Of a stretch of DNA of 29,414 bases, positions 20,767 to 29,414 are shown one piece after another. The translations under genes and the position numbers were made by a program. Each line of letters opens with the position of its first letter. The first letter of the stretch is position 1. A model generated the notes under the pieces. That model was given only the letters and a program-made list of their open reading frames with translations. It made no database searches and had not been told where the DNA came from. The DNA comes from Gnetum montanum (lineage: Eukaryota; Streptophyta; Gnetopsida; Gnetales; Gnetaceae): positions 456,384-485,797 of the forward strand of contig MNCI01006676.1 of NCBI GenBank assembly GCA_015680685.1. Reading direction: 5' to 3'.

Positions 20767-21294
20767 GCAGACACTTAGTAAAAAATTTTCATATTTACAC
20801 CTGAAGCCTAGGGAGATTTTTCCATTTTTCTTCTATGAACTAAGCTCTAACCTACTAGCTTCTCCAAGCCATAACTTGCACACTATTGCTCTATGAACTA
20901 GCTTCTCCATTTTTGTGCTTTTTGAATTTATTTAATCCTAGAGTGCTCATCTTAGTTGTGAGAGGTGTTAGTGAGGAAAATCTAAGTCAATTTTTTTTGA
21001 ATTAGATAATGCCCGAAAGGTATTATAAGGGTAATTTTAAAGAAAAATAACAAGAATTTTTAAAGAAAATCACTTATATTAAGGCCACAACAATTTTAAT
21101 AGGACTCCTAATCAACCATACCAATTATCTTCAGCCATATAAAATTATTAAAGGGCTTAACTTTGTTTAAAATTTCCTTACTCTGCAATCATAATAAACT
21201 AGGAACTTAATGTAACTAAGGATATGAGTAACGTATAGAACCATTAAGAATTTATGATAACACTTTAGTAACTCCAACCCTTGATTGATTACAA

Positions 21295-22339
21295 ATGGTC
21301 CCAAAGAGAGAAGCATAAGGAGGACTTTCACAATCAACAAGCAAGAGACTAAGAGGCAGTGGAAGAGGCTAAACAAGAGCACAAGAGCCACAAGCAAAAA
21401 ATGCAAAGTAAGAGGCTCAATCTTATAGTATCTAATAAGAAACTCCTAATATTGGACATTCGACTCAAGAAGAGGTAGATGAACTACAAGTGCAAGGATA
21501 GCACCTTATGTTGTCACAAGAATACCTCCAAATCATCCAAGAAAAGACACTCCTAACAACAATGATTATGGAAACAAACTTTGGCCCATTTGTAGAATTT
21601 GTTCCTGAGGCGATGAGGATGCAACTCTAAGCATCACCGCTATGGCCCATCCTATCATGCAATGGAGAATGGTATCTTAGGGAGACTTACTAGTTTTGGC
21701 ATAACAAGGGAGAAGATGCTATAGTTAACACAAGGGGAGTCTTTGTTTCTTATTCGATCAAGGTAATAGAAGAAGTTCTAAATGTGCCCAATGAAGGGGC
21801 AAGGTTGGCACATTTGTCCACCAAGTCTAACATAGAAACCAAAAAAATATGGCTGAAAATCGTATATAACAAAGAGCACAAGGAAAACAATAAATTAACT
21901 CTAGAGGAAAGAATTTATTTCAAAATTGGCACATACCACTTGTTTCCCACTGAGAGATTAAACAAATTGTCCACCTATGCGGCCAAAGGAAATGCAATCT
22001 TGATGGAAAAGTACAACACCAATCTTGCACAACTCTATTTTATGGAGATTCAAAGGTGGTTTAAGGAGAAGAAGGTAGGAAAACTAACACTTCCATTTCC
22101 TTGCCTAATCAAGAAGCTATGCAAACATGTTGGAATCCTAGGGTACACTAATGACATCCTTAGGAAAGCTCATAATGCCTCATAGCCTAGACCACCAAAG
22201 AAAGATCAAGTGGGGGAAGAAAAAAAAGCTTGGGAAACCACACAAACCATTGAACAATAGTAGTAAGCAAGTCCTAGAGGTTAGCAGTAGCAACAACAAT
22301 AAGAATAGCAGCAATAGCAAGTTTGACCATCGCTGCTAA
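21295..22339 (+). pseudogene. Copy C env-like ORF (broken, cut short by the D LTR)
   Basis: A single reading frame of about 345 codons from ATG 21295 (MVPKRE) with roughly ten stops and no frameshift. The stops are mostly TAA/TAG where a Gln codon is expected. A basic N-terminus is followed by a Gln/Glu-rich stretch, then NFGPFVEFVPEAMRM, NGEWYLRETY, an open stretch of 133 codons (21784-22185) and FPCLIKKLCKHVGI. The end is Gln-rich: codons near 22270-22325 alternate CAA/CAG with TAA/TAG. It aligns with the env-like ORF of copy B over this whole part, but B continues for about 600 more codons, so C lacks the coiled-coil half. The product is unknown; the blocks resemble the plant-transposon domain of Athila elements. 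Confidence 0.75.
22208..22228 (+). other. Purine-rich tract inside the copy C env-like ORF
   Basis: AAGTGGGGGAAG followed by A8 looks like a plant gypsy polypurine tract but lies in frame within the env-like reading, about 110 bp before the presumed D LTR start. It could be a primer site of C or simply Lys/Glu codons. Confidence 0.35.
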
Positions 22340-22344
22340 TGAGC

Positions 22345-22356
22345 CGCGATATCGCG
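22345..22356. promoter_or_regulatory. Perfect 12-bp palindrome CGCGATATCGCG with related copies
   Basis: CGCGATATCGCG is its own reverse complement. GTGATATCGTG and CAATATCGCGA follow within 40 bp, all just upstream of the TATA box in the D LTR. This could be a cluster of binding sites in U3, or part of the env-like ORF end if the LTR starts later. Confidence 0.5.
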
Positions 22357-22398
22357 TACGTGATATCGTGTATGCAATATCGCGACCCACCACAATGT

Positions 22399-22407
22399 CT
22401 ATAAATA
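22399..22407 (+). promoter_or_regulatory. TATA box of the copy D LTR
   Basis: CTATAAATA, the same core as in the left LTR of copy B, about 177 bp before the AATAAA signal. Confidence 0.7.
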
Positions 22408-22575
22408 AGAGGCGGCTTTCCCTGTTCTAGGCACTTAGACTTAGACTGGTAGCCAAACTCTAGCAGTTTTACCATTCCAGAGTTAGAATAATTTCCATGT
22501 GCCTGTAGTAGGAGTCTTAAAGTGAACGGATCTTTATTCGAGCAAATTGTACCTGAGCACACATTTGTGTACGGC

Positions 22576-22581
22576 AATAAA
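22576..22581 (+). promoter_or_regulatory. Poly(A) signal AATAAA of the copy D LTR
   Basis: GGCAATAAAGAC, conserved with the A and B LTRs. Confidence 0.65.
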
Positions 22582-23129
22582 GACGAATGTTCTGATAAAC
22601 CTTGCAGCATGTGGACTAAGCTAAATAGAAATTAATTATTTTTGAATATTTAAATGCTTTCCTAGTTAATTAATCTCTCTCAACCCTTGACTCTCCTTGT
22701 TAAGTGCACTCAGTACAACTACTTCGAGCATGTGTGTAACACTTCGTAACCCAGTAACGAGTAGCGTTTGGTAATCCCAGCAGTGTTGCACTAGTTCAGG
22801 GTGTGTGCGACAAGTGGGAATGGATACTGGTGCTAGGACAATTAGAACTTAGTTAATGAATAGTTAATGAAATTTAGTCACTTAGTTCTCTTCACCTTTC
22901 CCTATTAGCATAAGACATTAAAAAGATAAAAGATATAAAAATCATATACCTCAAGCTTACTTAACCATACAACCGTGACAATACAAGTAAGCTTGGGAAG
23001 ATAGCGATTGATTAACCTTAAGTGTTCCATTAAGGCTCATAAGCACTTAGTCCTTGGAGTTCGACCAGATCGTGCGTGAGATGCTCATATTTGTATGGTT
23101 GAGTGTAGGGGTACCTTGCCACTCATCAT

Positions 23130-23147
23130 TGGTGCCATTGTCGGGGA
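23130..23147 (+). promoter_or_regulatory. Copy D primer-binding site (tRNA-Asp type)
   Basis: TGGTGCCATTGTCGGGGA, 15 of 18 bases as in the standard TGGCGCCGTTGCCGGGGA. The three differences are transitions. Confidence 0.87.
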
Positions 23148-23273
23148 CTTAGTTGTTTGTGCACTACGTAGAACATAGGAGATCATTCATATCGTTGGGA
23201 TACTAGAACGAACCCTTAGGGTTAATCAAGAAAAGATAAGGCAACGGTAGATAGCACACTAAACAAGACAAAA

Positions 23274-25780
23274 ATGTCTTCTTCTTCACACAAAAGCACT
23301 TCAGCGCCTAGGACTCACACAAGAGACAATCGACGACATAACACACATAACCAAGATCCGCCAGTGCCTCAATAGTTCCATGTGGTATATATTCATCACG
23401 ATAAGTATGTACCTGACTTTACCTTTATTCTCCATCAAGATGAACAACTATGTTGGAGAGACTTGGAGGGTAACATAGTGTTGCCTCTAGATCGATCAGT
23501 CCCCAACATGCTTCTTCATGCTCTCGAGTGAGTAGGCATGTCACAGTTATATGCAGAATATGTTGCATGTGATTATGACACAAGGGATTACCATCCCACA
23601 GAAGCACAACATCAAAGGGACTTACGACAAGAGAGATACTATACCTCGTTGAAGGGCAAAGGACCCCATAATGCTCCACCCGTCTTAAGCAAAATTGAGG
23701 GTGGTGAACCTATTTCAATAGGTTCTCCACAAAAAGATGTTCCCCCTCCTAACAATGGTTAGGAGGTGGTGTATCAAAACCTCCACTCCACGATTCACAA
23801 TCCTGGTTCTGATCCCCACGAACACCAAGTGTTCAGCGAGGGAACACAAACCCATGATAAGGGTAGGTAATCTAATTGTAATCACGATCGGGGCCGAGAC
23901 TACCAAAGAGAAGGTAGAAAACATTGTCATGGCAATGGTCCTCCTTCTTCTTCACCTTCATCATCACATTCACTGTCCACTTCAGTATCAGGACTTAGTC
24001 ATAAGGAGCCTAACCATGAGGACAAAGGTAAACAGAGTGAGAAACCTTGACGAGAGAGTCGAGAAAGAGGATGAGGGCACTCGAGAGAATCACAGCATGG
24101 AAGAAGGGAGAGTAGGGAACCACATAGACATCACAGACACTATGAATGAATGACCACGAAGAACCCCTACTCACAACCCAAAGCATGTTAGATATCACAG
24201 AGGTCGTAAGAATTCCCACAAGGCAGCAAAAAGATAGCAGGATCAAGAGGTTACACATGAATAACATCCCACGATTTGAAGGGGGATACAACACTGATCC
24301 TCATAACCACTTACAAGCATTTCACAATGCATGTTCCTTGCAGAACATTGAGAACAAATGGCAAAGACTCAAGTTGTTCCCAAGGACACTAGTAAAAGAA
24401 GCAAAAAGCTGGTACCAGTCCTTAGAATCGGAATCCATTCGAAGGTGGAGTACGATGCTAGAACTGTTTAATGATAAGTATCAAACGTACTCCCGGGTGT
24501 CCAACCTGCAAAAGCAAATCCAAGGATGAAAGCAAGGAAGTCATGAACCCTTGGATGCTGCCATGGGCTGATATTATGCATTGTTACATCGTTGCCCGGG
24601 CCATGGTTACTCGTAGCAGGATCAACTACACCATCTTGTAGATGGACTTAGGCATGAAACCAGGAGAACCCTTGGAACGTATGCCCAAGGGAGATTATTA
24701 GAGCTTAGATCCCATCAGGTTCATAGATTGCTGGAGCAAGTAGCCAGGGAAGAAGGAGAGCTACGTAAGAGAGAAAGTGCGGAAGAGTACAATCGCGATC
24801 CTTCCCTCCGAAAAAGGGGAGTGAGATTCTGTGAGGAGGAGGAAGAGTCACCACTCGAAGAGATGGTGCATAGGAAAACCTTGCCGTTGCAAAAATTAAT
24901 AACAGAAGTGTCGGTAAAGGTAGACCAAATGTGGGACTCCCTAGATAGTAGATTTGAAAACATTCTTAAAATTGTAGAGGAGTCTAAGGAGCAAGGTAGT
25001 GACTATGACAAAAAGAAAAATAGGGACATGGACAATGCACATAACAAAGGTAAGGGTAAAATGGCCATCACTAAAGAGGTTGTGGATTCTGATACGGACA
25101 ATGATGGTGGATGTGAGATATGCCAATACGACCATCCTAGGGGATGTTGCCCAGTAATCTCACATGTGCAAGAGTCTAGGGTGTATGCACTTAATCCATG
25201 ACTTAACAAATAGCAAGCACCCCGATGGTTACCTTATCCCCAAGGTAATCTAAGGCAGTTCCACCAACCCTTAACGTATTATCCAAGTAAAACTCCACCA
25301 CAACCTATTGAGCAACACCAATAGTGGCAATACCCACAGTCATGGGGGATGCCACCACCAAGGCAACAATACCCTTACCGACAACCGGATCCATATGGCT
25401 ACTACATGCAGCAATCGATCTCTCCACATGACTTTGTTGGTCATGTGACCTCACAATGTCACTACCAAGCTCGAGAGTATTATGGGACTCCTTCTCTTGG
25501 GAGAGACAACCCACAGACATACCATCCTCCAAACCCATTTGCAACTCTCACATCGATAGCTCCATTGCCACCCACTCCAGTAATGCAAGGGAAACTCCCC
25601 ACTCAACCACAGTAACACAATGTCACAAGGGCTGTGAATCCTCAATCCGTAGTTGGTTCTGACAACCTTATGAAGAGAAGGCCTTTCTTCCAAACCAACT
25701 ATCCAACCAAGCCCTCACCATCACAAGTGGTTGAACATCTAAACACCTCCCTATCAAATGGAGCTTCAGGGGCCCGTTCA
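23274..25780 (+). pseudogene. gag: Copy D gag (broken, best-preserved copy)
   Basis: The start is ATG 23274 (MSSSSH), 126 bp after the PBS. Frame one runs to about 24150: an N-terminal domain (GNIVLPLDRSVP, YHPTEAQ), then a Ser-rich stretch and an Arg/Glu/Ser/His-rich basic region (RESRERG, RRESREPHRHHRHYE). A small indel near 24150 changes frame. The capsid-type domain follows (24240-24700: IPRFEGGYNTDPHNHLQAF, LFPRTLVKEAKSWY, WSTMLELFNDKYQ), then an acidic hinge, a coiled-coil-like segment (24895-24990), an unusual zinc knuckle (Cys at 25112 and 25121, His 25133, Cys 25145/25148) and a Pro/Gln/Tyr-rich tail. Stops near 23374, 23530, 23760, 24527, 24569, 24616 and others match Gln, Trp or Arg in copy A in most cases. 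The gag/protease border is approximate. Confidence 0.88.
25112..25150 (+). other. Variant zinc knuckle in copy D gag
   Basis: CEICQYDHPRGCC: CX2CX3H followed by Cys after three and four residues. The classical retroviral knuckle is CX2CX4HX4C, so one residue is missing before His. Copy A keeps the same H-to-CC part. Confidence 0.7.
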
Positions 25781-26300
25781 ACACTAAAATCAAGCTTAAT
25801 GCACATGGTTATGTTAACACATGTTGTTACTTACTGGATTAAGGTAGGCCACCTTCCCAGGAAATTCTCTAATCCTAGAAGCCCTCTAATCTATCTCCAA
25901 GTTGCTAGGAATGAACCTTGTAAAGCTCTTTTGGACTCAGGTTCCGGAGTCAACCTAATATCACAAGAGATGTACAAAGCCTAAAACCTACCTCCATTAA
26001 GGAAGAGTAACATTTGACTAGAGCTGGTCGACTTGTCCATCACTGTCCCCTTGGGACTGGTGAAGGACATTATTACCACTGTATATGGGTGGTCGTACCC
26101 AGCTAATTTCCTAGTGATACAGGTCAACAACGGTAAGGGGGACTTCCCAATAATAATGGGAAGAGCATGGCTAAGTACTATAGATGCATGCCTAGGAATC
26201 TGTGATCTTTCCCTAGAAATATCCAAGAAGAACACTTTTGGAAAGATCGAGAAGAAGAAAGTTTCATGCATCACATACAACGACACAGGGTGCCCTTGTG
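25781..26300 (+). pseudogene. Copy D aspartic protease (two stops)
   Basis: Retropepsin-like protease in frame with gag and RT. The domain opens near 25790 with MHMVMLTHVVTYWIKVGHLP, has the active site LLDSGSGVNLIS with the catalytic Asp at 25934-25936 (D-S-G intact), and closes with VKDIITTVYGWSYP and GDFPIIMGRAWLST near 26170. Stops stand at about 25982 (Trp in copy A) and 26015 (also a stop in A, His in B). From 26033 the frame is open for 268 codons through the linker. Confidence 0.85.
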
Positions 26301-27457
26301 TGCAGAAATCATGGATTATGCAAAGTCTAGCATTACCTACATGCAATCGATGTGCACAAGACATTAATATACAAAAATGCCTATATGCAGCAACCACACG
26401 ACAAGAAGACACCCAGTGGCTGATGGCTGATCTAGAGAGCAACTCACTAACATGCATGGAACTAACTGAGGGAATAACTAGTGCTTACATTGAAAGCATA
26501 GATACACTGGAGCAAGTCTGTTGCCAACTTCCAAGCCTTAACCTTGACAACATCAATTGGGGGAAGTTGGAAATTCTTAAGAGATTTAAACAAGAGCCCC
26601 TATATTTGAAACCATTGCCCACCGATCTAGAGTATATAACCCTCGAAAATGGAAAACCGGTGATCATCAACGCAAGACTTGTTCCCAAACAAAAAGAAAG
26701 ACTACTGAAAGTGATAAACAACTGGTCAAAAGCCTTTTCCTGGTTATACCCTGAGTTAACTAGAATAGATCCTAGGATATGTCAGCATAGGATTTACATA
26801 GACCCCTCCATGAAACCTCAAAAACAACCGCAGAGATGATTGAACCCAAAATTGAAGCAAATAGTCAAAGAAGAAATAGAATAACTTCTTAAGGCCGAGT
26901 ACATCTATCCCATTGTTGATAGTGAATGGGCTAGCCCTCTAGTGATCGTGGCTAAAAAGGAAGGCAAATGGAGGATGTGTATAGATTTTAGGCTGCTAAA
27001 CATGGCAACATTTAAGGATCACTTTTTGTTGCCATTCGTTAACCAAGTCTTAGACACCATTACATGGCATCACTATTATAGTTTTCTGGATGGCTATAGT
27101 GGATACAATCAAATACAGATAGCCCCAGAAGACCAAGCCAAGACAACGTTCACCAGTCCTTGGGGAATGTTTACATATAAACAAATGCTATTTGGCTTGT
27201 GCAATGCTCCTGCCATGTTTCAACGCCTAGTTCTAAGCATATTCCAACAGTAGATAGGAAATGGAGTGAAAGTCTTTATGGACGACTTCTCCACTTATGG
27301 AACAAGCTTTGATTAAGCCTTAGACTAATTAGAGCAAGTGCTAAAGCCATGTGTAGAAACCAACTTAAGGCTCAATTGGCAAAAAAGCCATTTGATGGTC
27401 CAAGAGGGCGTAGTACTTGGGCATAAGATTTCACATTCAGGAATAGAGGTATAAAAT
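26301..27457 (+). pseudogene. pol: Copy D protease/RT linker and reverse transcriptase (broken)
   Basis: After a linker of about 150 residues the RT fingers begin near 26860 (IYPIVDSEWASPLVIV). The catalytic Asp of CIDFR is at 26984-26986, followed by LPFVNQVLDTIT, FLDGYSGYNQIQIAPEDQ, FTSPWGMFTYKQMLFGLCNAPAMFQR, and FMDD with its Asp pair at 27281-27286. Stops lie near 26837, 26882, 27254, 27314 and 27326. At about 27453 a small deletion changes frame before the RNase H connection. All three catalytic Asp codons are intact, in contrast to B and C. Confidence 0.9.
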
Positions 27458-28060
27458 TATGATCATCCAAGGAATCACCCATCAATTGGAAACTGTCAAA
27501 GACATTCGGTCATTCCTTGGACACACTGGCTATTATAGGAGATTCATTGAGAACTTCTCCAAGATTGCCAAACCATTGGTAGAACTAATGAAGAAGGATG
27601 CACCATTCAAATGGACCAGGGAATGTAAACGAGAATTCCAAACTCTGAAACAAAATCTTGTGGAAACTCCCATTCTACAAGCCCCTGACTGGTCTAGACT
27701 GTTCCACATAATGACTGACACATCCAATTATGCCTTAGGAGCCATACTTACACAGTTAGATGACCAAAAATGTCCTTACTACATCCACTGTGCAAGTAGG
27801 AGTATCACCGGTGCACAACTTAACTACACAACTACAGAAAAAGAATTAATGGTTGTAGTGTTTGCACTGGATAAGTTTAGGCACTATGTGTTAGCTTACA
27901 AAGCGCTCATCCATACGGATCATAGTGCAATCAGGTTCCTCATGAACAAGCCAATGGTTAGCCCTCATATTACAAAATGGCTGGTAATCCTATAGGAGTT
28001 TGATCTAACAATGATCGATCAAAAGGGCACTGAGAACGTAGTTGCAAATCATTTATCTCG
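27458..28060 (+). pseudogene. pol: Copy D RNase H (one stop, otherwise open)
   Basis: The frame is open for 178 codons (27459-27995), then has one TAG where copy C has Gln, then opens again from 28011. RT connection: SFLGHTGYYRRFIENFSKIAKPL. RNase H: TDTSNYALGAIL (first Asp), TTEKELMVVVFAL (Glu), HTDHSAIRFL (Asp), ending in the typical linker GTENVVANHLSRL. A single RNase H domain is seen, without the second one found in Tat-type elements; this supports the Athila-like assignment. Confidence 0.88.
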
Positions 28061-29414
28061 GTTGCACTGGGACATCAAAGAGGATGAATATGCCATATCC
28101 GATCATTTTCCTAGTGAAGTCCTCTTTGTCGATATAGTGAATAACCAACCCATGGAAACGAATTCATATAGTAGCATTCTCACCTATCTCTTTTTCCAAC
28201 AAACACCACAGGAGCTGGACTTTAGGAAGAAACAACAGTTTCTTCACAAAGCCAAGTACTTCATGGAAATCAATAGAAAACTTTACAAAGTTTGTCCTGA
28301 TGGCTTGGTTCGATGGTGTGTGCCCGATGTGGACCAATTAAGAGTTCTCCAAGATGCTCATGAGGGTCCTTGTGGGATCACCATGTAGGGAGATGAACAA
28401 CTATTAAGATCATGCTTGGAGGATATTACTGGCCAACATTATTTCGGGATGCCCATCAATTTGTCCAATCCTACAAGTGTTGTCAATGTGATGGAGGAAT
28501 GACTACTAGAATGGAGGGTCCACAACAATGGATTCAACCTTTAGAACCCTTTAACATTTGGGGAATAGACTTTATGGGGCCCATTACACCAATGTCCAAT
28601 GGAAAAAGCTTACATCATCATTGTCGTAGACTATCTAACGAAATGGGCTGAAGCAGCTATTGTTACAGACTACACATCATCTACAGCTACATGATTTGTG
28701 CAACAACAAGTCGTAAATAGGTTTGGTGTGCCACATGTACTTATCTTGGATAATGGAACACACTTCACAGGTGCAACCTTTCAGAAATTGATGCAACGCT
28801 TAGGGGTTGAACATAAATTGACTACACCTTATCATCCCCAAGCTAATGGCCAAGTCGAGGTCATGAACCGAGAGATTATTAGAATATTAACAAGGACAAT
28901 TAGCAAATATAGGCGAGATTGGAGCACTAAACTGAATGATGCCCTCTGGGCATACCGCTCCACTTGGAAACTCCCTATAGGCTATTCTCCCTATGAGTTA
29001 GTATACGGAAAACTTCCAAAGCTTCCAATTCAAACCGAGCTTTGTACACTATCCATGATGTGTGACCTCCACCTTGACCTTGATACAGCACAAAAACAAA
29101 GATTGGCAACTCTAAACGTGCTAGACGAGAACCGATTGGTTGCCCTGTCATCAAATGAGTTGCACAAGGCACATAACAAGAAACGTCATGACTTAAAAAT
29201 TTAAAAGGTTAGATATCAACCAAGAGATAAGGTCCTCTACTGGAACCCCACACATGTGCCACAACACACAAAATTTCAAACATTGTGGAAAGGGCCTTAC
29301 ATTATTCATACAACCTTTCCTTCAGGGGCCATGACCATATACAAACCTGAAAGCCCTGATAAGAGATTACTAGTCAATGTGCAACAAACCAAACCCTTCC
29401 ATGAACTTAAAACA
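28061..29414 (+). pseudogene. pol: Copy D integrase (frameshifted, partial at right edge)
   Basis: The zinc-binding region starts with DAHEGPCG near 28352. A small indel near 28376 changes frame, and the Cys pair reads YKCCQC near 28470. The core has Asp 28568-28570 in GIDFMGP, a second frameshift near 28606, Asp 28749-28751 in LDNGTHF and Glu 28857-28859 in GQVEV, which gives exact DX35E spacing. From 28698 it is open for 168 codons to a stop at 29202. The C-terminal part, near 29290 GPYIIHTTFPSG and NVQQTKPFHEL, continues to the window end. No chromodomain is visible up to there. Confidence 0.88.

Larger units (their letters stand above)
19123..21294 (+). other. Copy C pol to env-like spacer (non-coding)
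   Basis: A 2.2-kb AT-rich region without a supportable gene. The one longer ORF (19622-20020) resembles nothing I recognise and is not shared with B. Blocks shared with the copy B spacer include AGGGTGTGACATCAAGGGGA (19637-19656), two copies of a motif around ACCCATG..GAAGGT, an 80-bp block around the TATA box at 20758, and AGCCATAACTTGCACAC near 20870. The conservation of order between two independently decayed copies suggests an ancestral regulatory region. Confidence 0.6.
16957..22339 (+). mobile_element. Copy C, right part: RT end to env-like ORF
   Basis: The reading resumes at the RT codon interrupted by copy B and goes through RNase H, integrase, a spacer and the start of an env-like ORF. 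No 3' LTR of its own can be shown: the env-like reading runs up to the LTR of copy D at about 22340. Either D inserted into C, or the D LTR is shared with C. Confidence 0.88.
22340..23128 (+). repeat. Copy D 5' LTR (start uncertain)
   Basis: The 3' border ACTCATCA is fixed by the PBS 1 nt later. The LTR aligns with the A and B LTRs from about 22430 onward. The 5' border at TGAGCC is a best guess: it is the first TG after the env-like reading of copy C, and it places the TATA box 60 bp inside rather than about 107 bp as in B. U3 has no clear match to B. TATA at 22399-22407, AATAAA at 22576-22581. Confidence 0.75.
22340..29414 (+). mobile_element. Copy D: youngest-looking Athila-like element, 3' end outside the window
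   Basis: 5' LTR, tRNA-Asp-type PBS, leader, gag, protease, RT, RNase H and most of integrase. From 24146 to about 27450 gag-pol stays in one frame, interrupted only by nonsense codons. All catalytic residues checked are still present. The element runs off the right edge inside the integrase C-terminus, so its env-like ORF, 3' LTR and target duplication cannot be judged. Confidence 0.92.

Noticed and set aside
23737-24153. A 138-codon plus-strand ORF within gag, with a counterpart on the minus strand at 2426-2046.
   Set aside because: It is a shadow frame. The frame continuous with the gag ATG carries the Ser/Arg-rich region conserved between A and D.
25981-26457. A 158-codon minus-strand ORF.
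   Set aside because: It is antisense to protease and linker of copy D, which are recognisable in the plus frame.
1-29414. Host genes, bacterial-type operons or CRISPR arrays.
   Set aside because: No exon-like conserved domain, ribosome-binding context or regularly spaced repeat array was found. All recognisable coding belongs to the four retroelements.

Overview
The window looks like intergenic DNA from a large, repeat-rich plant genome. No host gene, RNA gene or CRISPR array can be supported. Almost everything belongs to four related, decayed LTR retrotransposons of the plant Ty3/gypsy class. The best fit is the Athila-like branch: primer-binding sites match the 3' end of tRNA-Asp, protease precedes reverse transcriptase, RNase H and a DX35E integrase, there is no chromodomain, and an extra 'env-like' ORF lies between pol and the 3' LTR. 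The species cannot be named from this sequence; a conifer-like or other large plant genome is only a guess.

Layout. Copy A (minus strand, 1-3896) holds its 5' LTR, PBS, gag and protease, and runs off the left edge. Its LTR stops at a single N (3897), where copy C begins inside the protease/RT linker. Copy C (plus strand) is split: 3898-4420 carries the first part of RT, and 16957-about 22339 carries the rest of RT, RNase H, integrase, a 2.2-kb spacer and the start of an env-like ORF. Copy B (minus strand, 4421-16956) is a complete element of about 12.5 kb sitting in the RT gene of C. It has two LTRs (871 and 854 bp), a 5-bp target duplication TTCAT, a tRNA-Asp PBS, gag-pol with a 139-N assembly gap, a spacer, and an env-like pseudogene of about 1000 codons. 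Copy D (plus strand, about 22340-29414) starts at the truncated env-like ORF of C. It has a 5' LTR with TATA box and AATAAA, a PBS, and the least decayed gag-pol, which runs off the right edge in integrase.

A and D resemble each other most, for example in the LTR around the poly(A) signal and along gag. B and C are older and more AT-rich. Every coding region is broken by stops and indels. Most stops fall where a sister copy has Gln, Arg or Trp, as expected from C-to-T decay of methylated DNA. Catalytic residues are lost in A (protease), B (RT and integrase) and C (RT), while all those checked in D are still present.

The most interesting part is the 3' third of B and C. Both carry a homologous spacer after integrase: a T-rich tract, short shared motifs, and an 80-bp block that in C holds a textbook TATATATA box about 0.5 kb before the env-like start. 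This leads into an env-like ORF that begins similarly in both copies and shares two clear sequence blocks. In B its second half reads as a long coiled coil. This is consistent with an internal promoter driving a second gene, but that remains a hypothesis from two decayed copies.
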